Assembly: GCA_017479935.1 (NCBI GenBank)
Contig: JAFVBO010000107.1
Span: forward strand, 1 to 48,458
Direction: 5' to 3'
DNA length: 48,458 bases
Origin: Lachnospiraceae bacterium
GTDB lineage: Bacteria > Bacillota > Clostridia > Lachnospirales > Lachnospiraceae
Both the position numbers and the translations under genes were made by a program. The notes under the pieces are model-generated. The model made no database searches, had not been told where the DNA came from, and saw only the letters and a list, made by a program, of their open reading frames with translations. Positions 34,072-43,957 of this stretch are shown here, one piece after another; the stretch's first letter is position 1; every line of letters begins with the position of its first letter.

Positions 34072-36654
34072 ATGGGATTACTGGAAAAAATTTTTGGAAC
34101 CCACAGTGAACGCGAGTTAAAGCGTATTTATCCCATTGTGGATAGAATTGAAGGCATGCGCGATGAAATGATGGCCCTGTCGGATGAAGCGCTTCGCGCC
34201 AGGACAGAGCAGTTCAAGAAACGCCTTGCAGACGGAGAAACGCTGGATGACATTCTGCCGGATGCCTTTGCGACAGTCCGCGAAGCGGCCAGACGTGTTC
34301 TTCATATGGAACATTACCGGGTACAGCTGATCGGCGGTATCGTCCTGCATCAGGGCCGTATCGCGGAGATGAAAACCGGTGAAGGTAAGACGCTTGTTTC
34401 CACGCTCCCGGCGTACTTAAACGCCCTGACGGGGCGCGGCGTGCACATCGTCACGGTCAACGATTACCTGGCGAAGCGTGACGCGGAGTGGATGGGCAGC
34501 GTGCATGAATTCCTGGGCTTAAAAGTTGGCGTCGTGTTAAACGGCATGAACAACGATGAGCGCCGGGAAGCCTATAAATGCGATATCACGTATGTCACGA
34601 ACAATGAGCTCGGTTTCGACTATCTGCGTGACAACATGGTTATCTATAAGGAACAGCTGGTTCTTCGGGATCTGCACTACGCCATCATCGATGAGGTGGA
34701 CTCGGTCCTGATCGATGAAGCCAGAACCCCGTTAATCATCTCCGGCCAGAGTGGGAAGTCCACGAAGCTGTACGAAGTCTGCGATTTCCTGGCCACCCGC
34801 ATGAAGAAGGGCCAGGGCGATGGCGACATCTCCAAGATGGACCTTCTGATGGGCGAAGAGCTGAAGGAAGACGGCGATTTCCTTGTGAATGAAAAGGAAA
34901 AGATCGTTGTGCTGACCGCGCAGGGCGTTAAGAAGGTGGAAGATTACTTCAAGATCGAAAACCTGTCCGATCCGGAGAACCTGGAAATCCAGCACAACAT
35001 GAACCTGGCCCTTCGCGCGAACTATCTGATGTTCCGCGATCAGGACTACGTCGTCAAGGATGATCAGGTTCTGATTGTCGATGAGTTCACCGGGCGTATC
35101 ATGCCGGGCCGCCGCTATTCCGACGGTCTGCACCAGGCGATTGAGGCGAAGGAAAAGGTCAAGGTGAAGAGGGAGAGCCGCACGCTTGCCACGATCACCT
35201 TCCAGAACTTCTTTAATAAATTTGAAAAGAAAGCCGGTATGACCGGTACCGCTCTTACAGAAGAGCAGGAATTCCGCGATATCTACGGCATGGATGTCAT
35301 TGAGATCCCGACCAACCGTCCCGTGATCCGCAAGGACCTGGACGACGCGGTTTACAAGACCAAGCGGGAGAAGCTGAACGCCGTCGCGGATGAGGTTGTG
35401 CGCACGCACGCCACCCGTCAGCCGGTTCTGGTCGGCACCATCACGATTGAAATGTCGGAGGCGGTGAGCGCGCTGCTTCGCAAGCGCGGCATTCCGCACA
35501 ACGTATTAAACGCCAAGTTCCACGAGCAGGAAGCTGCCATCGTGGCGGACGCCGGTCTGGCCGGTGCCGTGACCATCGCCACCAACATGGCCGGCCGTGG
35601 TACGGATATCAAGCTGGATGAGGAAGCCAGAGCAGCCGGCGGCTTAAAGATCATCGGCACGGAGCGTCACGACTCCCGCCGTATCGACAATCAGCTGCGC
35701 GGTCGTTCCGGTCGTCAGGGCGATCCGGGCGAATCTCGTTTCTACATCTCCCTGGAAGACGATCTGATGCGTCTGTTCGGCTCGGAAAAGATGATGTCGA
35801 TGTTCAACGCTCTTGGCGTTCCGGACGGAGAGCAGATCGAACACAAGATGCTTTCGAGCGCGATTGAAAGAGCGCAGAAGAAGATTGAGGAAAACAACTT
35901 TGGCATTCGTAAGCGCCTCTTAGATTACGACCAGGTTATGAACGAGCAGCGCGAGATCATCTACGCGGAGCGCCGCCGGGTGCTGGATGGCGAGAACATG
36001 CGCAGCTTCATCTGCAAGATGATCACGGACACCGTGGAGAACACGGTGGATACCACCATTCCGGAAGGCACTTCCGTGGAAGAGTGGGATCTGCGCGCGT
36101 TAAACGACCTGCTTCTTCCCATCATCCCGCTGGCTCCGATCGTGATTCCGGAGGAAGAGAAGGGAAGCTGGAACAAGAACAAGCTGAAGCAGAGTCTGAA
36201 AGAGGACGCCTTCAAGCTGTATGAGGCGAAGGAAGCCCAGTTCCCGGATCCGGAGAAGATGAGAGAGCTGGAGCGCGTCATCCTCTTAAAGGTTATCGAC
36301 AACAAGTGGATGGCCCACATCGACGATATGATGCAGCTGCGCCAGGGCATCGGCCTGGCCGCGTACGGACAGAAAGATCCGCTTGTTGAATACAAGAACA
36401 TGGGCTTTGACATGTTCGACGAGATGACGGTCAGCATTCAGGAAGATACCGTCCGCCTGCTGATGCACGTGCGCGTGGAGCAGAAGGTGGAGCGCGAGGA
36501 AGTGGCCAAGGTGACGGGCACCAACCGCGATGATACGCTGGCGAAGGCCCCCGTAAAGCGCGACAAGAAAAAGGTGTATCCGAACGATCCCTGCCCTTGC
36601 GGATCCGGCAAGAAGTTCAAGCAGTGCTGCATGGGTAAGAAGATCTACGATTAA
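34072..36654 (+). CDS. secA: Preprotein translocase ATPase
   Basis: 860 residues, full length. It drives secretory proteins through SecYEG. Walker A is MKTGEGKT (100-107), with the DEAD-like [19 protein letters not shown], the second nucleotide domain motifs [12 protein letters not shown] and [23 protein letters not shown], the helical scaffold ([15 protein letters not shown]), and a C-terminal zinc motif [13 protein letters not shown] that binds SecB or ribosomes. The ATG at 34072 follows AGAGGAG; the frame is open upstream, but that part is the structured leader. prfB follows after 32 nt, the common Firmicute order. Likely first gene of the operon ending at the terminator 40313-40340. Confidence 0.98.
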   Translation: MGLLEKIFGTHSERELKRIYPIVDRIEGMRDEMMALSDEALRARTEQFKKRLADGETLDDILPDAFATVREAARRVLHMEHYRVQLIGGIVLHQGRIAEMKTGEGKTLVSTLPAYLNALTGRGVHIVTVNDYLAKRDAEWMGSVHEFLGLKVGVVLNGMNNDERREAYKCDITYVTNNELGFDYLRDNMVIYKEQLVLRDLHYAIIDEVDSVLIDEARTPLIISGQSGKSTKLYEVCDFLATRMKKGQGDGDISKMDLLMGEELKEDGDFLVNEKEKIVVLTAQGVKKVEDYFKIENLSDPENLEIQHNMNLALRANYLMFRDQDYVVKDDQVLIVDEFTGRIMPGRRYSDGLHQAIEAKEKVKVKRESRTLATITFQNFFNKFEKKAGMTGTALTEEQEFRDIYGMDVIEIPTNRPVIRKDLDDAVYKTKREKLNAVADEVVRTHATRQPVLVGTITIEMSEAVSALLRKRGIPHNVLNAKFHEQEAAIVADAGLAGAVTIATNMAGRGTDIKLDEEARAAGGLKIIGTERHDSRRIDNQLRGRSGRQGDPGESRFYISLEDDLMRLFGSEKMMSMFNALGVPDGEQIEHKMLSSAIERAQKKIEENNFGIRKRLLDYDQVMNEQREIIYAERRRVLDGENMRSFICKMITDTVENTVDTTIPEGTSVEEWDLRALNDLLLPIIPLAPIVIPEEEKGSWNKNKLKQSLKEDAFKLYEAKEAQFPDPEKMRELERVILLKVIDNKWMAHIDDMMQLRQGIGLAAYGQKDPLVEYKNMGFDMFDEMTVSIQEDTVRLLMHVRVEQKVEREEVAKVTGTNRDDTLAKAPVKRDKKKVYPNDPCPCGSGKKFKQCCMGKKIYD

Positions 36655-36686
36655 ATAAAATCAAAAACAGGAAAGAGGTGACATTA

Positions 36687-37812
36687 GTGGTCGAGCTGGA
36701 CAATTTCAAGTACACATTATCCACCTACGAAAAACCATTAGTGGAAGTGAGGGATTCACTTTGACCTGGCTAACAAGGAACAACGGATAGCCGAGTTAGA
36801 CAGACACCTGGAGGAGCCGGACTTCTGGAACGATCCGGAGCGGTCAACCCAGATTGTCAAGGAATTAAAGAACCTGAAGGATACAGTGGCCCTGTATAAG
36901 CGCCTGGAAAATCAGTACGAAGAAATCGGGATGCTGATCGAGATGGGCAACGAGGAAAATGACCCGGATTCCATTCCGCTCGTGGAGGACATGCTGAAGG
37001 AATTCACGAACGAGCTGGAAACCCTTCGCATCGAAACGCTTTTGTCGGATGAATACGATAAGGAAAATGCAATCCTGACGCTTCATGCCGGTGCGGGCGG
37101 CACCGAGAGCTGCGACTGGGCCGGCATGCTGTACCGCATGTACGGGAAATGGGCCGATTCCAAGGGCTTTACGATGGAAGTGCTGGACTTTTTGGACGGC
37201 GATGAGGCCGGCATCAAGTCCGTCACGGTCCAGATCAACGGCTACAATGCCTTTGGCCTGTTAAAGTCGGAGAAGGGCGTGCACCGTCTGGTGCGCATCT
37301 CGCCTTTCAACGCGGCCGGAAAGCGCCAGACATCTTTCGTTTCCTGCGATGTCATGCCGGATATCGAGGAAGATCTGGACGTGGAGATCAACGAGGAAGA
37401 CCTCCGGATTGATACCTATCGTTCCAGCGGCGCCGGCGGCCAGCACATCAACAAAACCTCCTCCGCCATCCGTATCACGCATCTGCCCACGGGCATCGTG
37501 GTGCAGTGCCAGAACGAGCGCTCGCAGTTCCAGAACAAGGACAAGGCCATGCAGATGCTGAAAGCCAAGCTCTACCTGTTAAAGAAGCAGGAGAACGCGG
37601 ACAAGATTTCGGACATCCGCGGCGAGGTGAAGGATATCGCCTGGGGCAACCAGATTCGCTCCTACGTTCTTCAGCCTTACAAGATGGTCAAGGATCTGCG
37701 CACGGGCTACGAAACCGCCAACGCGGACGGCGTTTTAAACGGCAATCTGGATCCGTTCATCAGCGAATACTTAAAGTGGATGAAGCTGAAGGATAAGAAA
37801 GAGGAAGCATAG
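36687..37812 (+). CDS. prfB: Peptide chain release factor 2, with programmed +1 frameshift
   Basis: 374 residues in two frames. The first 25 codons start at GTG (36687, behind AGAGGTG) and run to CTT TGA (36759-36764). Slipping +1 at CTTTGAC continues with GAC at 36763 into the main frame, starting DLANKEQR. An internal Shine-Dalgarno-like AGGG lies the standard distance upstream of the CTT codon, so low RF2 increases frameshifting and restores RF2. The main frame has the release-factor GGQ motif ([23 protein letters not shown], cut here to its key GGQ) and the region specifying UGA/UAA. It is between secA and hom. The in-frame TGA is a regulated stop, not a defect. Confidence 0.97.
36748..36765 (+). 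promoter_or_regulatory. Programmed +1 ribosomal frameshift site of prfB
   Basis: GTGAGGGATTCACTTTGAC: the codons AGG-GAT-TCA-CTT-TGA carry the AGGG stimulator, the slippery CTT and the UGA stop followed by C, the weak-termination context. The spacing equals that of the well-known Escherichia coli site. Confidence 0.95.
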
Positions 37813-37829
37813 CAGAAGGGATTAACAAC

Positions 37830-39041
37830 ATGATTCAGGCAGCAGTAATGGGATATGGTACCATCGGGTCCGGCGTTGTGGAAGTGCTGGAAAAAAACCG
37901 GGAGTACGTGGCCAAAGAGGCCAAGGAAGAAATACGCGTGAAGCGGGTTCTGGACCTTCGGGAGTTCCCGGGGGATCCTGTTCAGGATAAGATTACCCAT
38001 GACATCGCGGACATTCTGGAGGATCCGGAAATCCGCATTGTCATCGAGACGATGGGCGGCACAAAACCGGCATACGACTTTGTCAAGCGGTGCATTCTTG
38101 CGGGAAAAAGCGTCTGCACGTCCAACAAGGAGCTGGTGGCGGCCTACGGGCCTGAGCTTCAGAGGCTTGCCCGGGAAAACCATTGCTGCTTTCTGTACGA
38201 AGCCAGTGTGGGCGGCGGTATTCCGATCATCCGTCCGCTTGCCAAGTGCCTGACATCCGATCCCGTGCGCTCCATCAAAGGCATTTTAAACGGAACCACC
38301 AACTACATCCTGACGCGCATGGACAAGGAAGGAGCCGACTTTGACGAGGTGTTAAAGGCGGCGCAGGCCCTTGGATACGCGGAGAAGAATCCCACAGCGG
38401 ATGTGGAAGGTTATGACGCATGTCGGAAGATCGCGATCCTGACATCCCTTGTCTGCCGCAAGCAGGTGAACTACGAGGACATTTATACGGAGGGAATCTC
38501 GAAGATTACCGCCGCTGATTTTGTCTATGCGAAGGCCATGGGATGCCGCATCAAGCTGATCGCGCAGAGCTTTCTGCAGGATGGCTGCTGGTATGCGCTT
38601 GTGGCGCCGTTTCTGGTGTCGGAGGAGAGCCCGTTATACGCCGTGCAGGATGTGTTTAACGGCATCTTAACCAAGGGCGATTTTAACGGAGAGCTGATGT
38701 TTTACGGGCGGGGAGCCGGCAAGGAAGCCACCGCGTGCGCCGTGGTCGCCGATGTGATTGACGCGGCCCGTCACCCCGGACATACCGTGAACATTGCCTG
38801 GAGCGAGGAACATCAGGAGATCGCCAACATTGGCGGCGCCCGCTTTTCCTGGTTTGTGCGCGTAAAAGACACGCCGGGAATTTTAGAAGAAGCCAAAAAG
38901 CTTTTCGGAAACATTCAGGTTCAGGAAGCCGGACTTACGGGAGAATGCGCGTTTGTAACCGGCCCGATTTCGGAAAATGATTTCGCAGCCAAGGCAGAAA
39001 AGCTTTCCGGCATACTGACCCGTATTCGCTTTGACCAGTGA
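37830..39041 (+). CDS. hom: Homoserine dehydrogenase
   Basis: 403 residues. It reduces aspartate semialdehyde to homoserine for threonine and methionine. The nucleotide-binding motif GYGTIGSGVVE is at residues 9-19; the catalytic domain has ASVGGGIPIIRPL, GILNGTTNYILTRM and ADVEGYDACRKIAIL. The C-terminus (about 325-403) looks like an ACT domain, the usual site of threonine feedback. AGAAGGG precedes the ATG. It lies 17 nt after prfB and 25 nt before lysC. No T-box or riboswitch is visible, consistent with reading from the secA promoter. Confidence 0.95.
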   Translation: MIQAAVMGYGTIGSGVVEVLEKNREYVAKEAKEEIRVKRVLDLREFPGDPVQDKITHDIADILEDPEIRIVIETMGGTKPAYDFVKRCILAGKSVCTSNKELVAAYGPELQRLARENHCCFLYEASVGGGIPIIRPLAKCLTSDPVRSIKGILNGTTNYILTRMDKEGADFDEVLKAAQALGYAEKNPTADVEGYDACRKIAILTSLVCRKQVNYEDIYTEGISKITAADFVYAKAMGCRIKLIAQSFLQDGCWYALVAPFLVSEESPLYAVQDVFNGILTKGDFNGELMFYGRGAGKEATACAVVADVIDAARHPGHTVNIAWSEEHQEIANIGGARFSWFVRVKDTPGILEEAKKLFGNIQVQEAGLTGECAFVTGPISENDFAAKAEKLSGILTRIRFDQ

Positions 39042-39066
39042 CATCCGGGGACGACAGGAGGTAACC

Positions 39067-40281
39067 ATGTTAATTGTAAAAAAGTTCGGAGGAAGCTCCG
39101 TCGCTGACAAGGAACGCATCTTCAACGTGGCGCGCCGCTGTGTGGAAGATTACCAGGAAGGGCACGATGTCATCGTGGTTCTTTCGGCGATGGGCAAGAC
39201 CACAGACGGCCTGATCGCGAAGGCAAAGGAAATCAATCCGCGCGCATCCAAGCGTGAGATGGACATGCTCCTTTCCACCGGCGAACAGGTTTCGGTGGCA
39301 CTCATGGCCATGGCCATGGGAGCGATGGGGGTGCCAGCGGTATCCTTAAACGCTTTCCAGGTGGCTATGCACACCAACAGACAGTACAGCAACGCGCGTC
39401 TCAAATGGATCGATTCGGAGAGAATCCGGATGGAGCTGGAGAACCGGAGAATTGTCATTGTCACCGGCTTCCAGGGCGTCAACCGGAACGACGATATCAC
39501 CACCTTAGGGCGCGGCGGTTCGGACACGACGGCGGTAGCACTCGCGGCTGCCCTTCACGCGGATAAGTGCGAGATCTTTACGGATGTGGACGGCGTTTAC
39601 ACGGCCGATCCCCGAGTAGTGCCGAACGCGCGGAAGATGACGGAAATCACCTACGACGAGATGCTGGAAATGGCTTCGCTTGGCGCGAAGGTTCTGCACA
39701 ATCGTTCCGTGGAGCTGGCAAAAAAATATGGCGTTCAGCTGGTGGTTCGCTCCAGCCTGAACCGTGAAGAGGGAACGATTGTCAAGGAGGATGCAAAAAT
39801 GGAAAAAATGTTGGTGAGCGGTGTTGCCGCGGATAAGAATACAGCGCGAATTTCTCTGATCGGCCTGAGCGATAAGCCGGGCGTAGCTTTCCTGATTTTT
39901 GACGCTCTGGCCAAGAAGGGCATCAACGTCGATATGATCCTGCAGTCCATCGGACGTGACGGCACCAAGGATATCTCCTTTACCGTTCCGGGAACCGAAG
40001 CGGCTCTGGCACGCGAAACCTTGGAGAGCAATCTGGAGATGTTCACGGCGCAGAAAATTGACTGCGAAGAGAACGTGGCCAAGGTGTCCGTGGTCGGCGC
40101 CGGCATGGCGACGAACCCCGGTGTGGCAGCCAAGATGTTTGAGGCTCTTTACAATGCCAACATCAACATCCGCATGATCTCCACGTCCGAGATCCGCATC
40201 ACGGTCCTGATCGATGAGAACGAGACGGATCGCGCCGTTCAGGTGGTACACGAGATTTTCGAACTCGCAAGCGGCAAGTAA
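39067..40281 (+). CDS. lysC: Aspartate kinase
   Basis: 404 residues. It phosphorylates aspartate, the entry step to lysine, threonine, methionine and diaminopimelate. The start at 39067 has AGGAGG 6 nt upstream; the earlier in-frame ATG at 39031 overlaps hom. KFGGSSVADKERI opens the kinase domain, followed by GFQGVNRNDDITTLGRGGSD and FTDVDGVYTADPR. Two ACT regulatory domains fill residues about 260-404 (ISLIGLSDKPGVAFLIF and VSVVGAGMATNPGVAAKMF), where lysine or threonine bind in family members. A terminator follows. Confidence 0.96.
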   Translation: MLIVKKFGGSSVADKERIFNVARRCVEDYQEGHDVIVVLSAMGKTTDGLIAKAKEINPRASKREMDMLLSTGEQVSVALMAMAMGAMGVPAVSLNAFQVAMHTNRQYSNARLKWIDSERIRMELENRRIVIVTGFQGVNRNDDITTLGRGGSDTTAVALAAALHADKCEIFTDVDGVYTADPRVVPNARKMTEITYDEMLEMASLGAKVLHNRSVELAKKYGVQLVVRSSLNREEGTIVKEDAKMEKMLVSGVAADKNTARISLIGLSDKPGVAFLIFDALAKKGINVDMILQSIGRDGTKDISFTVPGTEAALARETLESNLEMFTAQKIDCEENVAKVSVVGAGMATNPGVAAKMFEALYNANINIRMISTSEIRITVLIDENETDRAVQVVHEIFELASGK

Positions 40282-40312
40282 GCACGGGAAAATTTGATAA
40301 AAACGATTGGAC

Positions 40313-40344
40313 GAGGAAGCGGGAGAAACCCCGTTTCCTCTCTT
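40313..40344 (+). terminator. Terminator after lysC
   Basis: GAGGAAGCGGG pairs with CCCGTTTCCTC over 11 positions (one G-T) around AGAAAC, followed by the modest T-tract TCTTGTTT. It separates the secA-lysC unit from tex. Confidence 0.7.
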
Positions 40345-40397
40345 GTTTCATAACTGTTCAGGGCTGATTGTACAAGAGGCCGGGAAAAGGAAGGTAT

Positions 40398-42896
40398 ATG
40401 GATATTTTGAAAGCGCTCAGTGATGAGCTAGGGATTCGCAGATCGCAGACGGAAGCAGCCGTCAAACTGATTGATGAGGGAAACACCATTCCCTTCATTG
40501 CAAGATACCGCAAGGAAGTGACCGGTGCCTTAAACGACGAGGTGCTCCGCAACCTGGACGAGCGGCTGAAATACCTCCGCAACCTGGAGGAGAAGAAGCA
40601 GCAGGTGCTGTCCTCCATCGAAGAGCAGGGGGCTCTCACGGACGAGCTGCGCAAAGAGATCGAAGAGGCGCAGACCATGGTTCGCGTGGACGATCTGTAT
40701 CGCCCGTACCGGCCGAAGCGTCGCACCCGTGCCATCATCGCGCGGGAAAAAGGCCTGGAGCCTTTGGCGATTGCCTTAAAGGAGCAGAAGAAGGGCTGGA
40801 AGCCGATGGAGGCTGCCGCCGGTTTTGTTTCCGCGGAGAAGGAAGTGGGAAGCGCGCAGGAAGCGCTCGCCGGCGCCTGCGATATTCTGGCTGAGCAGCT
40901 GGCGGATGACGCGCACTGCCGCGAATACATCCGGGAACGGATCATGAAGGAAGGCCGCATCGTCAGCGAAGGCCGCGAAGAGAACATGGACAAGACGTAC
41001 GAAATGTACTTTGCCTATGACGAGCTCATCCAGAAGACGGCGGACCACCGCATTCTGGCCTTAAACCGCGGCGAAAAGGAAAAAGCGCTGAATGTCAAGA
41101 TTACGGCTCCCGATGAGGAGATCGTCCGCTTCCTGAAAAAGCAGATGATCACCGGCGAAAACGAGGAGGCGGCCGCGGTGCTGGAGGCAGTCTGTGAGGA
41201 CAGCTATAAGCGCCTGATTTTCCCCTCTGTGGAGCGCGAAATCAGAAACGAACTGACCGAGAAGGCCGAGGACAACGCCATCGTCGTGTTCGGCAAGAAC
41301 TTAAAGGCACTGCTCATGCAGCCGCCGATCGCCGGGCAGGTAGTGCTTGGCTGGGACCCGGCGTTCCGCACGGGCTGCAAGCTGGCCGTCGTAGATGCCA
41401 CCGGAAAGGTGCTCGACACGGTGGTGATTTACCCGACCGCGCCGCAGAACAAGGTGGAGGAAGCCAAAAGGATCTTAAAGACGCTGATCAAGAAGTACGG
41501 CGTCACCGTCATTTCGGTTGGAAACGGCACGGCCTCCCGCGAGTCGGAGCAGGTCATTCAGGAGCTGATCCGCGAAGTGGGCGGCGGCCTTCAGTACGTG
41601 ATCACCAACGAAGCCGGTGCCTCGGTGTACTCCGCCAGCAAACTGGCGACCGAAGAGTTCCCGCAGTTTGACGTGGGACAGAGAAGCGCGGCCTCGATCG
41701 CAAGACGTCTGCAGGATCCCCTGGCGGAGCTGGTGAAGATTGACCCCAAGGCCATCGGCGTGGGACAGTACCAGCACGACATGAACCAGAAGAAGCTGGG
41801 TGAATCGCTGAGCGGCGTGGTGGAAGACTGCGTAAACCGCGTCGGCGTGGACTTAAATACTGCCTCCGCGCCGCTCCTGGAGTATGTGGCCGGCATCACC
41901 AAGACCACCGCGAAGAACATTGTGGCCTACCGCGAGAATAACGGACGCTTTATGTCCAGACGGGAACTGTTAAAAGTAGAAAAACTCGGCCCGAAGGCGT
42001 TTGAGCAGTGCGCCGGTTTCCTGCGCATCACCGGCGGAAAGAACCCGCTCGATTCCTCCGCGGTGCACCCGGAGAGCTACGCGGCCGCCGAGGAAGTGTT
42101 AAAGCTCTTTGGCTTTGAGCCGGCGGACATCCTGACGGGACGCTGCCGCGGCATCCGCCGCCAGGTGGCCAACATGGCAGAGCTCGCGGAAAAGCTGCAT
42201 ATCGGCGAGATGACCTTAAGCGATATTTTAGAGGAGCTGGAGAAGCCCTCCCGCGACCCCCGAGAAGAGATGCCCAAGCCCATCCTGCGCTCGGATGTTA
42301 TGGAGATGAAGGATCTCGTGCCCGGCATGGTGTTAAAGGGCACGGTGCGTAACGTCATCGACTTTGGCGCGTTTGTGGACATCGGCGTGCATCAGGACGG
42401 CCTGGTTCATATCTCTCAGATCTGTGACCGCTATATCAAGCACCCGTTGGAAGCCGTTCAGATCGGCGACATCGTGGATGTGAAGGTACTTTCCGTGGAT
42501 CTGGAAAGAAGCCGGATTCAGCTGAGCATGCGCTTAGAGGATGAGGCGCCGAAGCCGGAAAAGAAAGAGGAAGACCGCAAGGGCAGTCAGAACGGCCGTC
42601 AGGACCGCGCGGGACGCCCGGCTTCCCAGAGCGGACGCGGAAAGGATGGCGCTCCTGGCCAGAAAGACCGCAAATACGGAAACGGTGCCGCGCGCGGGGA
42701 GAATAACCGGGGAGACCGAAACAACAATACCCGCGGCGAGAACAACCGGGGTGACCGGAACAACAATACGCGCGGCGAGAACAACCGGGGGGACCGGAAC
42801 AACAATGCCCGCGGCGGAAATGGTGCGCCTCGCGGAAACGACAACCGGGCGACAACCAGACTTTTTGACAGCCTGCCGGAACAGTTCCGCAGATAA
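40398..42896 (+). CDS. tex: Tex-family RNA-binding transcription accessory protein
   Basis: 832 residues. Domains in order: helical N-terminal Tex domain (GNTIPFIARYRKEVTGALND), YqgF/RuvX-like fold (about 320-445, GWDPAFRTGCKLAVVD), helix-hairpin-helix (NIVAYRENNGRFMSRRELLKVEKLGPKAFEQCAG, part) and S1 RNA-binding domain (about 645-715, GMVLKGTVRNVIDFGAFVDIGV). After S1 there is an unusual tail of about 110 residues, rich in Arg, Gly, Asn and Asp, with three 13-residue repeats of RGENNRGDRNNNT. The ATG at 40398 follows AAAAGGAAGG. It starts the downstream tsa/rnz run; its TAA shares a base with a possible start of the next gene. Confidence 0.95.
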   Translation: MDILKALSDELGIRRSQTEAAVKLIDEGNTIPFIARYRKEVTGALNDEVLRNLDERLKYLRNLEEKKQQVLSSIEEQGALTDELRKEIEEAQTMVRVDDLYRPYRPKRRTRAIIAREKGLEPLAIALKEQKKGWKPMEAAAGFVSAEKEVGSAQEALAGACDILAEQLADDAHCREYIRERIMKEGRIVSEGREENMDKTYEMYFAYDELIQKTADHRILALNRGEKEKALNVKITAPDEEIVRFLKKQMITGENEEAAAVLEAVCEDSYKRLIFPSVEREIRNELTEKAEDNAIVVFGKNLKALLMQPPIAGQVVLGWDPAFRTGCKLAVVDATGKVLDTVVIYPTAPQNKVEEAKRILKTLIKKYGVTVISVGNGTASRESEQVIQELIREVGGGLQYVITNEAGASVYSASKLATEEFPQFDVGQRSAASIARRLQDPLAELVKIDPKAIGVGQYQHDMNQKKLGESLSGVVEDCVNRVGVDLNTASAPLLEYVAGITKTTAKNIVAYRENNGRFMSRRELLKVEKLGPKAFEQCAGFLRITGGKNPLDSSAVHPESYAAAEEVLKLFGFEPADILTGRCRGIRRQVANMAELAEKLHIGEMTLSDILEELEKPSRDPREEMPKPILRSDVMEMKDLVPGMVLKGTVRNVIDFGAFVDIGVHQDGLVHISQICDRYIKHPLEAVQIGDIVDVKVLSVDLERSRIQLSMRLEDEAPKPEKKEEDRKGSQNGRQDRAGRPASQSGRGKDGAPGQKDRKYGNGAARGENNRGDRNNNTRGENNRGDRNNNTRGENNRGDRNNNARGGNGAPRGNDNRATTRLFDSLPEQFRR
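42693..42820 (+). repeat. In-frame 39-bp tandem repeats in the tex tail
   Basis: Three 39-bp units encode RGENNRGDRNNNT (third unit ends NNNA), leading into a Gly/Asn/Arg-rich end. RGG-like tails in RNA-binding proteins add low-specificity RNA contacts and favour phase separation. The near identity of the units suggests recent duplication. Confidence 0.85.
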
Positions 42897-43450
42897 TGAT
42901 GGGAAGCGATGCGACAAAAAATGCCGCCGGGACAGTATATATGGAGAATCATCAAACGAAGCAGAACAGATTAAACTTAACGAAGGAGTCCTTCGAAGCG
43001 CTCGCACTTGATTCGCTCAGGCGCCGGGCGCTTCAGAAGGAACGTTTAAACGCTCTTTTAAAGGCGGAATTCGTCTCCTCGGACGCGGAAGAGTTAACCG
43101 TAACCTTGCGCTTTCCCGTCGAGGAGTGGGAACTCAATCCGGCGGGCAACCTGCATGGCGGCATGTCCGCGTCCATGATGGATATCGCGATGGGCGTGCT
43201 GGCGCACTCGCTGGCCGAAGGCCGCGTGTGCACCACGACCAGCCTGTCGATGCAGTATCTGCGCCCCGTGCCGAAGGGGGAATTTATCATCGCGGAGGCA
43301 AAGGCGGAGTTTGCGGGCAGAAATATGATGAATTTTACCGCCAAGGGTATAATAGAAAGCAGCGGGAAAACGGCATTTACCGCGCAGGCCGGGTACTTTG
43401 TGCTCCCTACGCTTACGAAAGATGCCTGGAAGGTCGCTGAAAAGGAATAA
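42896..43450 (+). CDS. PaaI-type hotdog thioesterase
   Basis: 184 residues if started at 42896 (ATG overlapping the tex stop by one base), or 169 from ATG 42941; neither has a strong ribosome binding site. Translational coupling favours the first, and homologue length may favour the second. The hotdog signature is NPAGNLHGGMSASMMDIAMG, where the Asn/His/Asp set forms the acyl-CoA thioesterase site, followed by TTSLSMQYLRPVPKGEFIIAEAKAE (part). It should hydrolyse small or aromatic acyl-CoAs; the substrate is unknown. It is placed between tex and tsaE, probably in one operon. Confidence 0.85.
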   Translation: MMGSDATKNAAGTVYMENHQTKQNRLNLTKESFEALALDSLRRRALQKERLNALLKAEFVSSDAEELTVTLRFPVEEWELNPAGNLHGGMSASMMDIAMGVLAHSLAEGRVCTTTSLSMQYLRPVPKGEFIIAEAKAEFAGRNMMNFTAKGIIESSGKTAFTAQAGYFVLPTLTKDAWKVAEKE

Positions 43451-43456
43451 AAACCT

Positions 43457-43900
43457 ATGCAAAAGGATCCATGGAAGATTTTGGAAAGCTTTTCCCGGGA
43501 GGATACCTTCCGCCTGGGAGAGGAATATGGACGAAGCGCGAAGCCCGGGGAGATTTTCTGCCTGGAAGGTGATCTGGGCGTCGGGAAAACCGTCTTTACC
43601 AAAGGCTTTGCCGCGGGGCTGGGGATCACAGAACCCGTGAATAGCCCCACCTTTACGATTCTGCAGATCTATGAGTCGGGCAGACTTCCGCTGTACCATT
43701 TCGATGTGTACCGTTTAGGAGAGCCGGAGGAAATCGAGGAGCTGGGCTACGAGGAATACTTTTTCGGGGAAGGCGTGTGCCTGATTGAATGGCCGGGCCG
43801 CGTGGAAGACTATATCCCGGAGAATGCCCGGTTTGTCCGGATTGAGAAGGACCCTGCGAAGGGACTGGACTACCGGAGAATTGTGATAGAAGCAAAGTGA
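43457..43900 (+). CDS. tsaE: tRNA t6A biosynthesis ATPase TsaE
   Basis: 147 residues, the family size. TsaE is the P-loop ATPase that resets the TsaB-TsaD complex when making N6-threonylcarbamoyl-adenosine at tRNA position 37. Walker A is GDLGVGKT (about residues 38-45). SPTFTILQIYESGRLPLYHFDVYRL (part) and LIEWPGRVEDYIP are characteristic. It starts 6 nt after the thioesterase stop. tsaB follows after a gap of 57 nt that contains a 19-nt hairpin element. Confidence 0.96.
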   Translation: MQKDPWKILESFSREDTFRLGEEYGRSAKPGEIFCLEGDLGVGKTVFTKGFAAGLGITEPVNSPTFTILQIYESGRLPLYHFDVYRLGEPEEIEELGYEEYFFGEGVCLIEWPGRVEDYIPENARFVRIEKDPAKGLDYRRIVIEAK

Positions 43901-43916
43901 GGATGCAAGGCGTGAG

Positions 43917-43935
43917 CTGAGAGTTTACTCTCATG
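43917..43935. repeat. 19-nt hairpin element, second copy
   Basis: CTGAGAGTTTACTCTCATG is identical to 27941-27959. Here it lies inside an operon, between tsaE and tsaB, without a T-run, so it is not simply a terminator. It may be an mRNA processing or stability element. Confidence 0.7.
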
Positions 43936-43957
43936 CATTGTGTAATAGAGGAAGCAT

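Noticed and set aside
36762-36764. In-frame TGA in prfB read as a pseudogene or sequencing error
   Set aside because: The AGGG stimulator, CTT TGA C context and spacing form the known programmed frameshift; the downstream frame is intact.
37813-39066. Lysine riboswitch or threonine/methionine T-box in front of hom or lysC
   Set aside because: The gaps are only 17 and 25 nt, too short for either.
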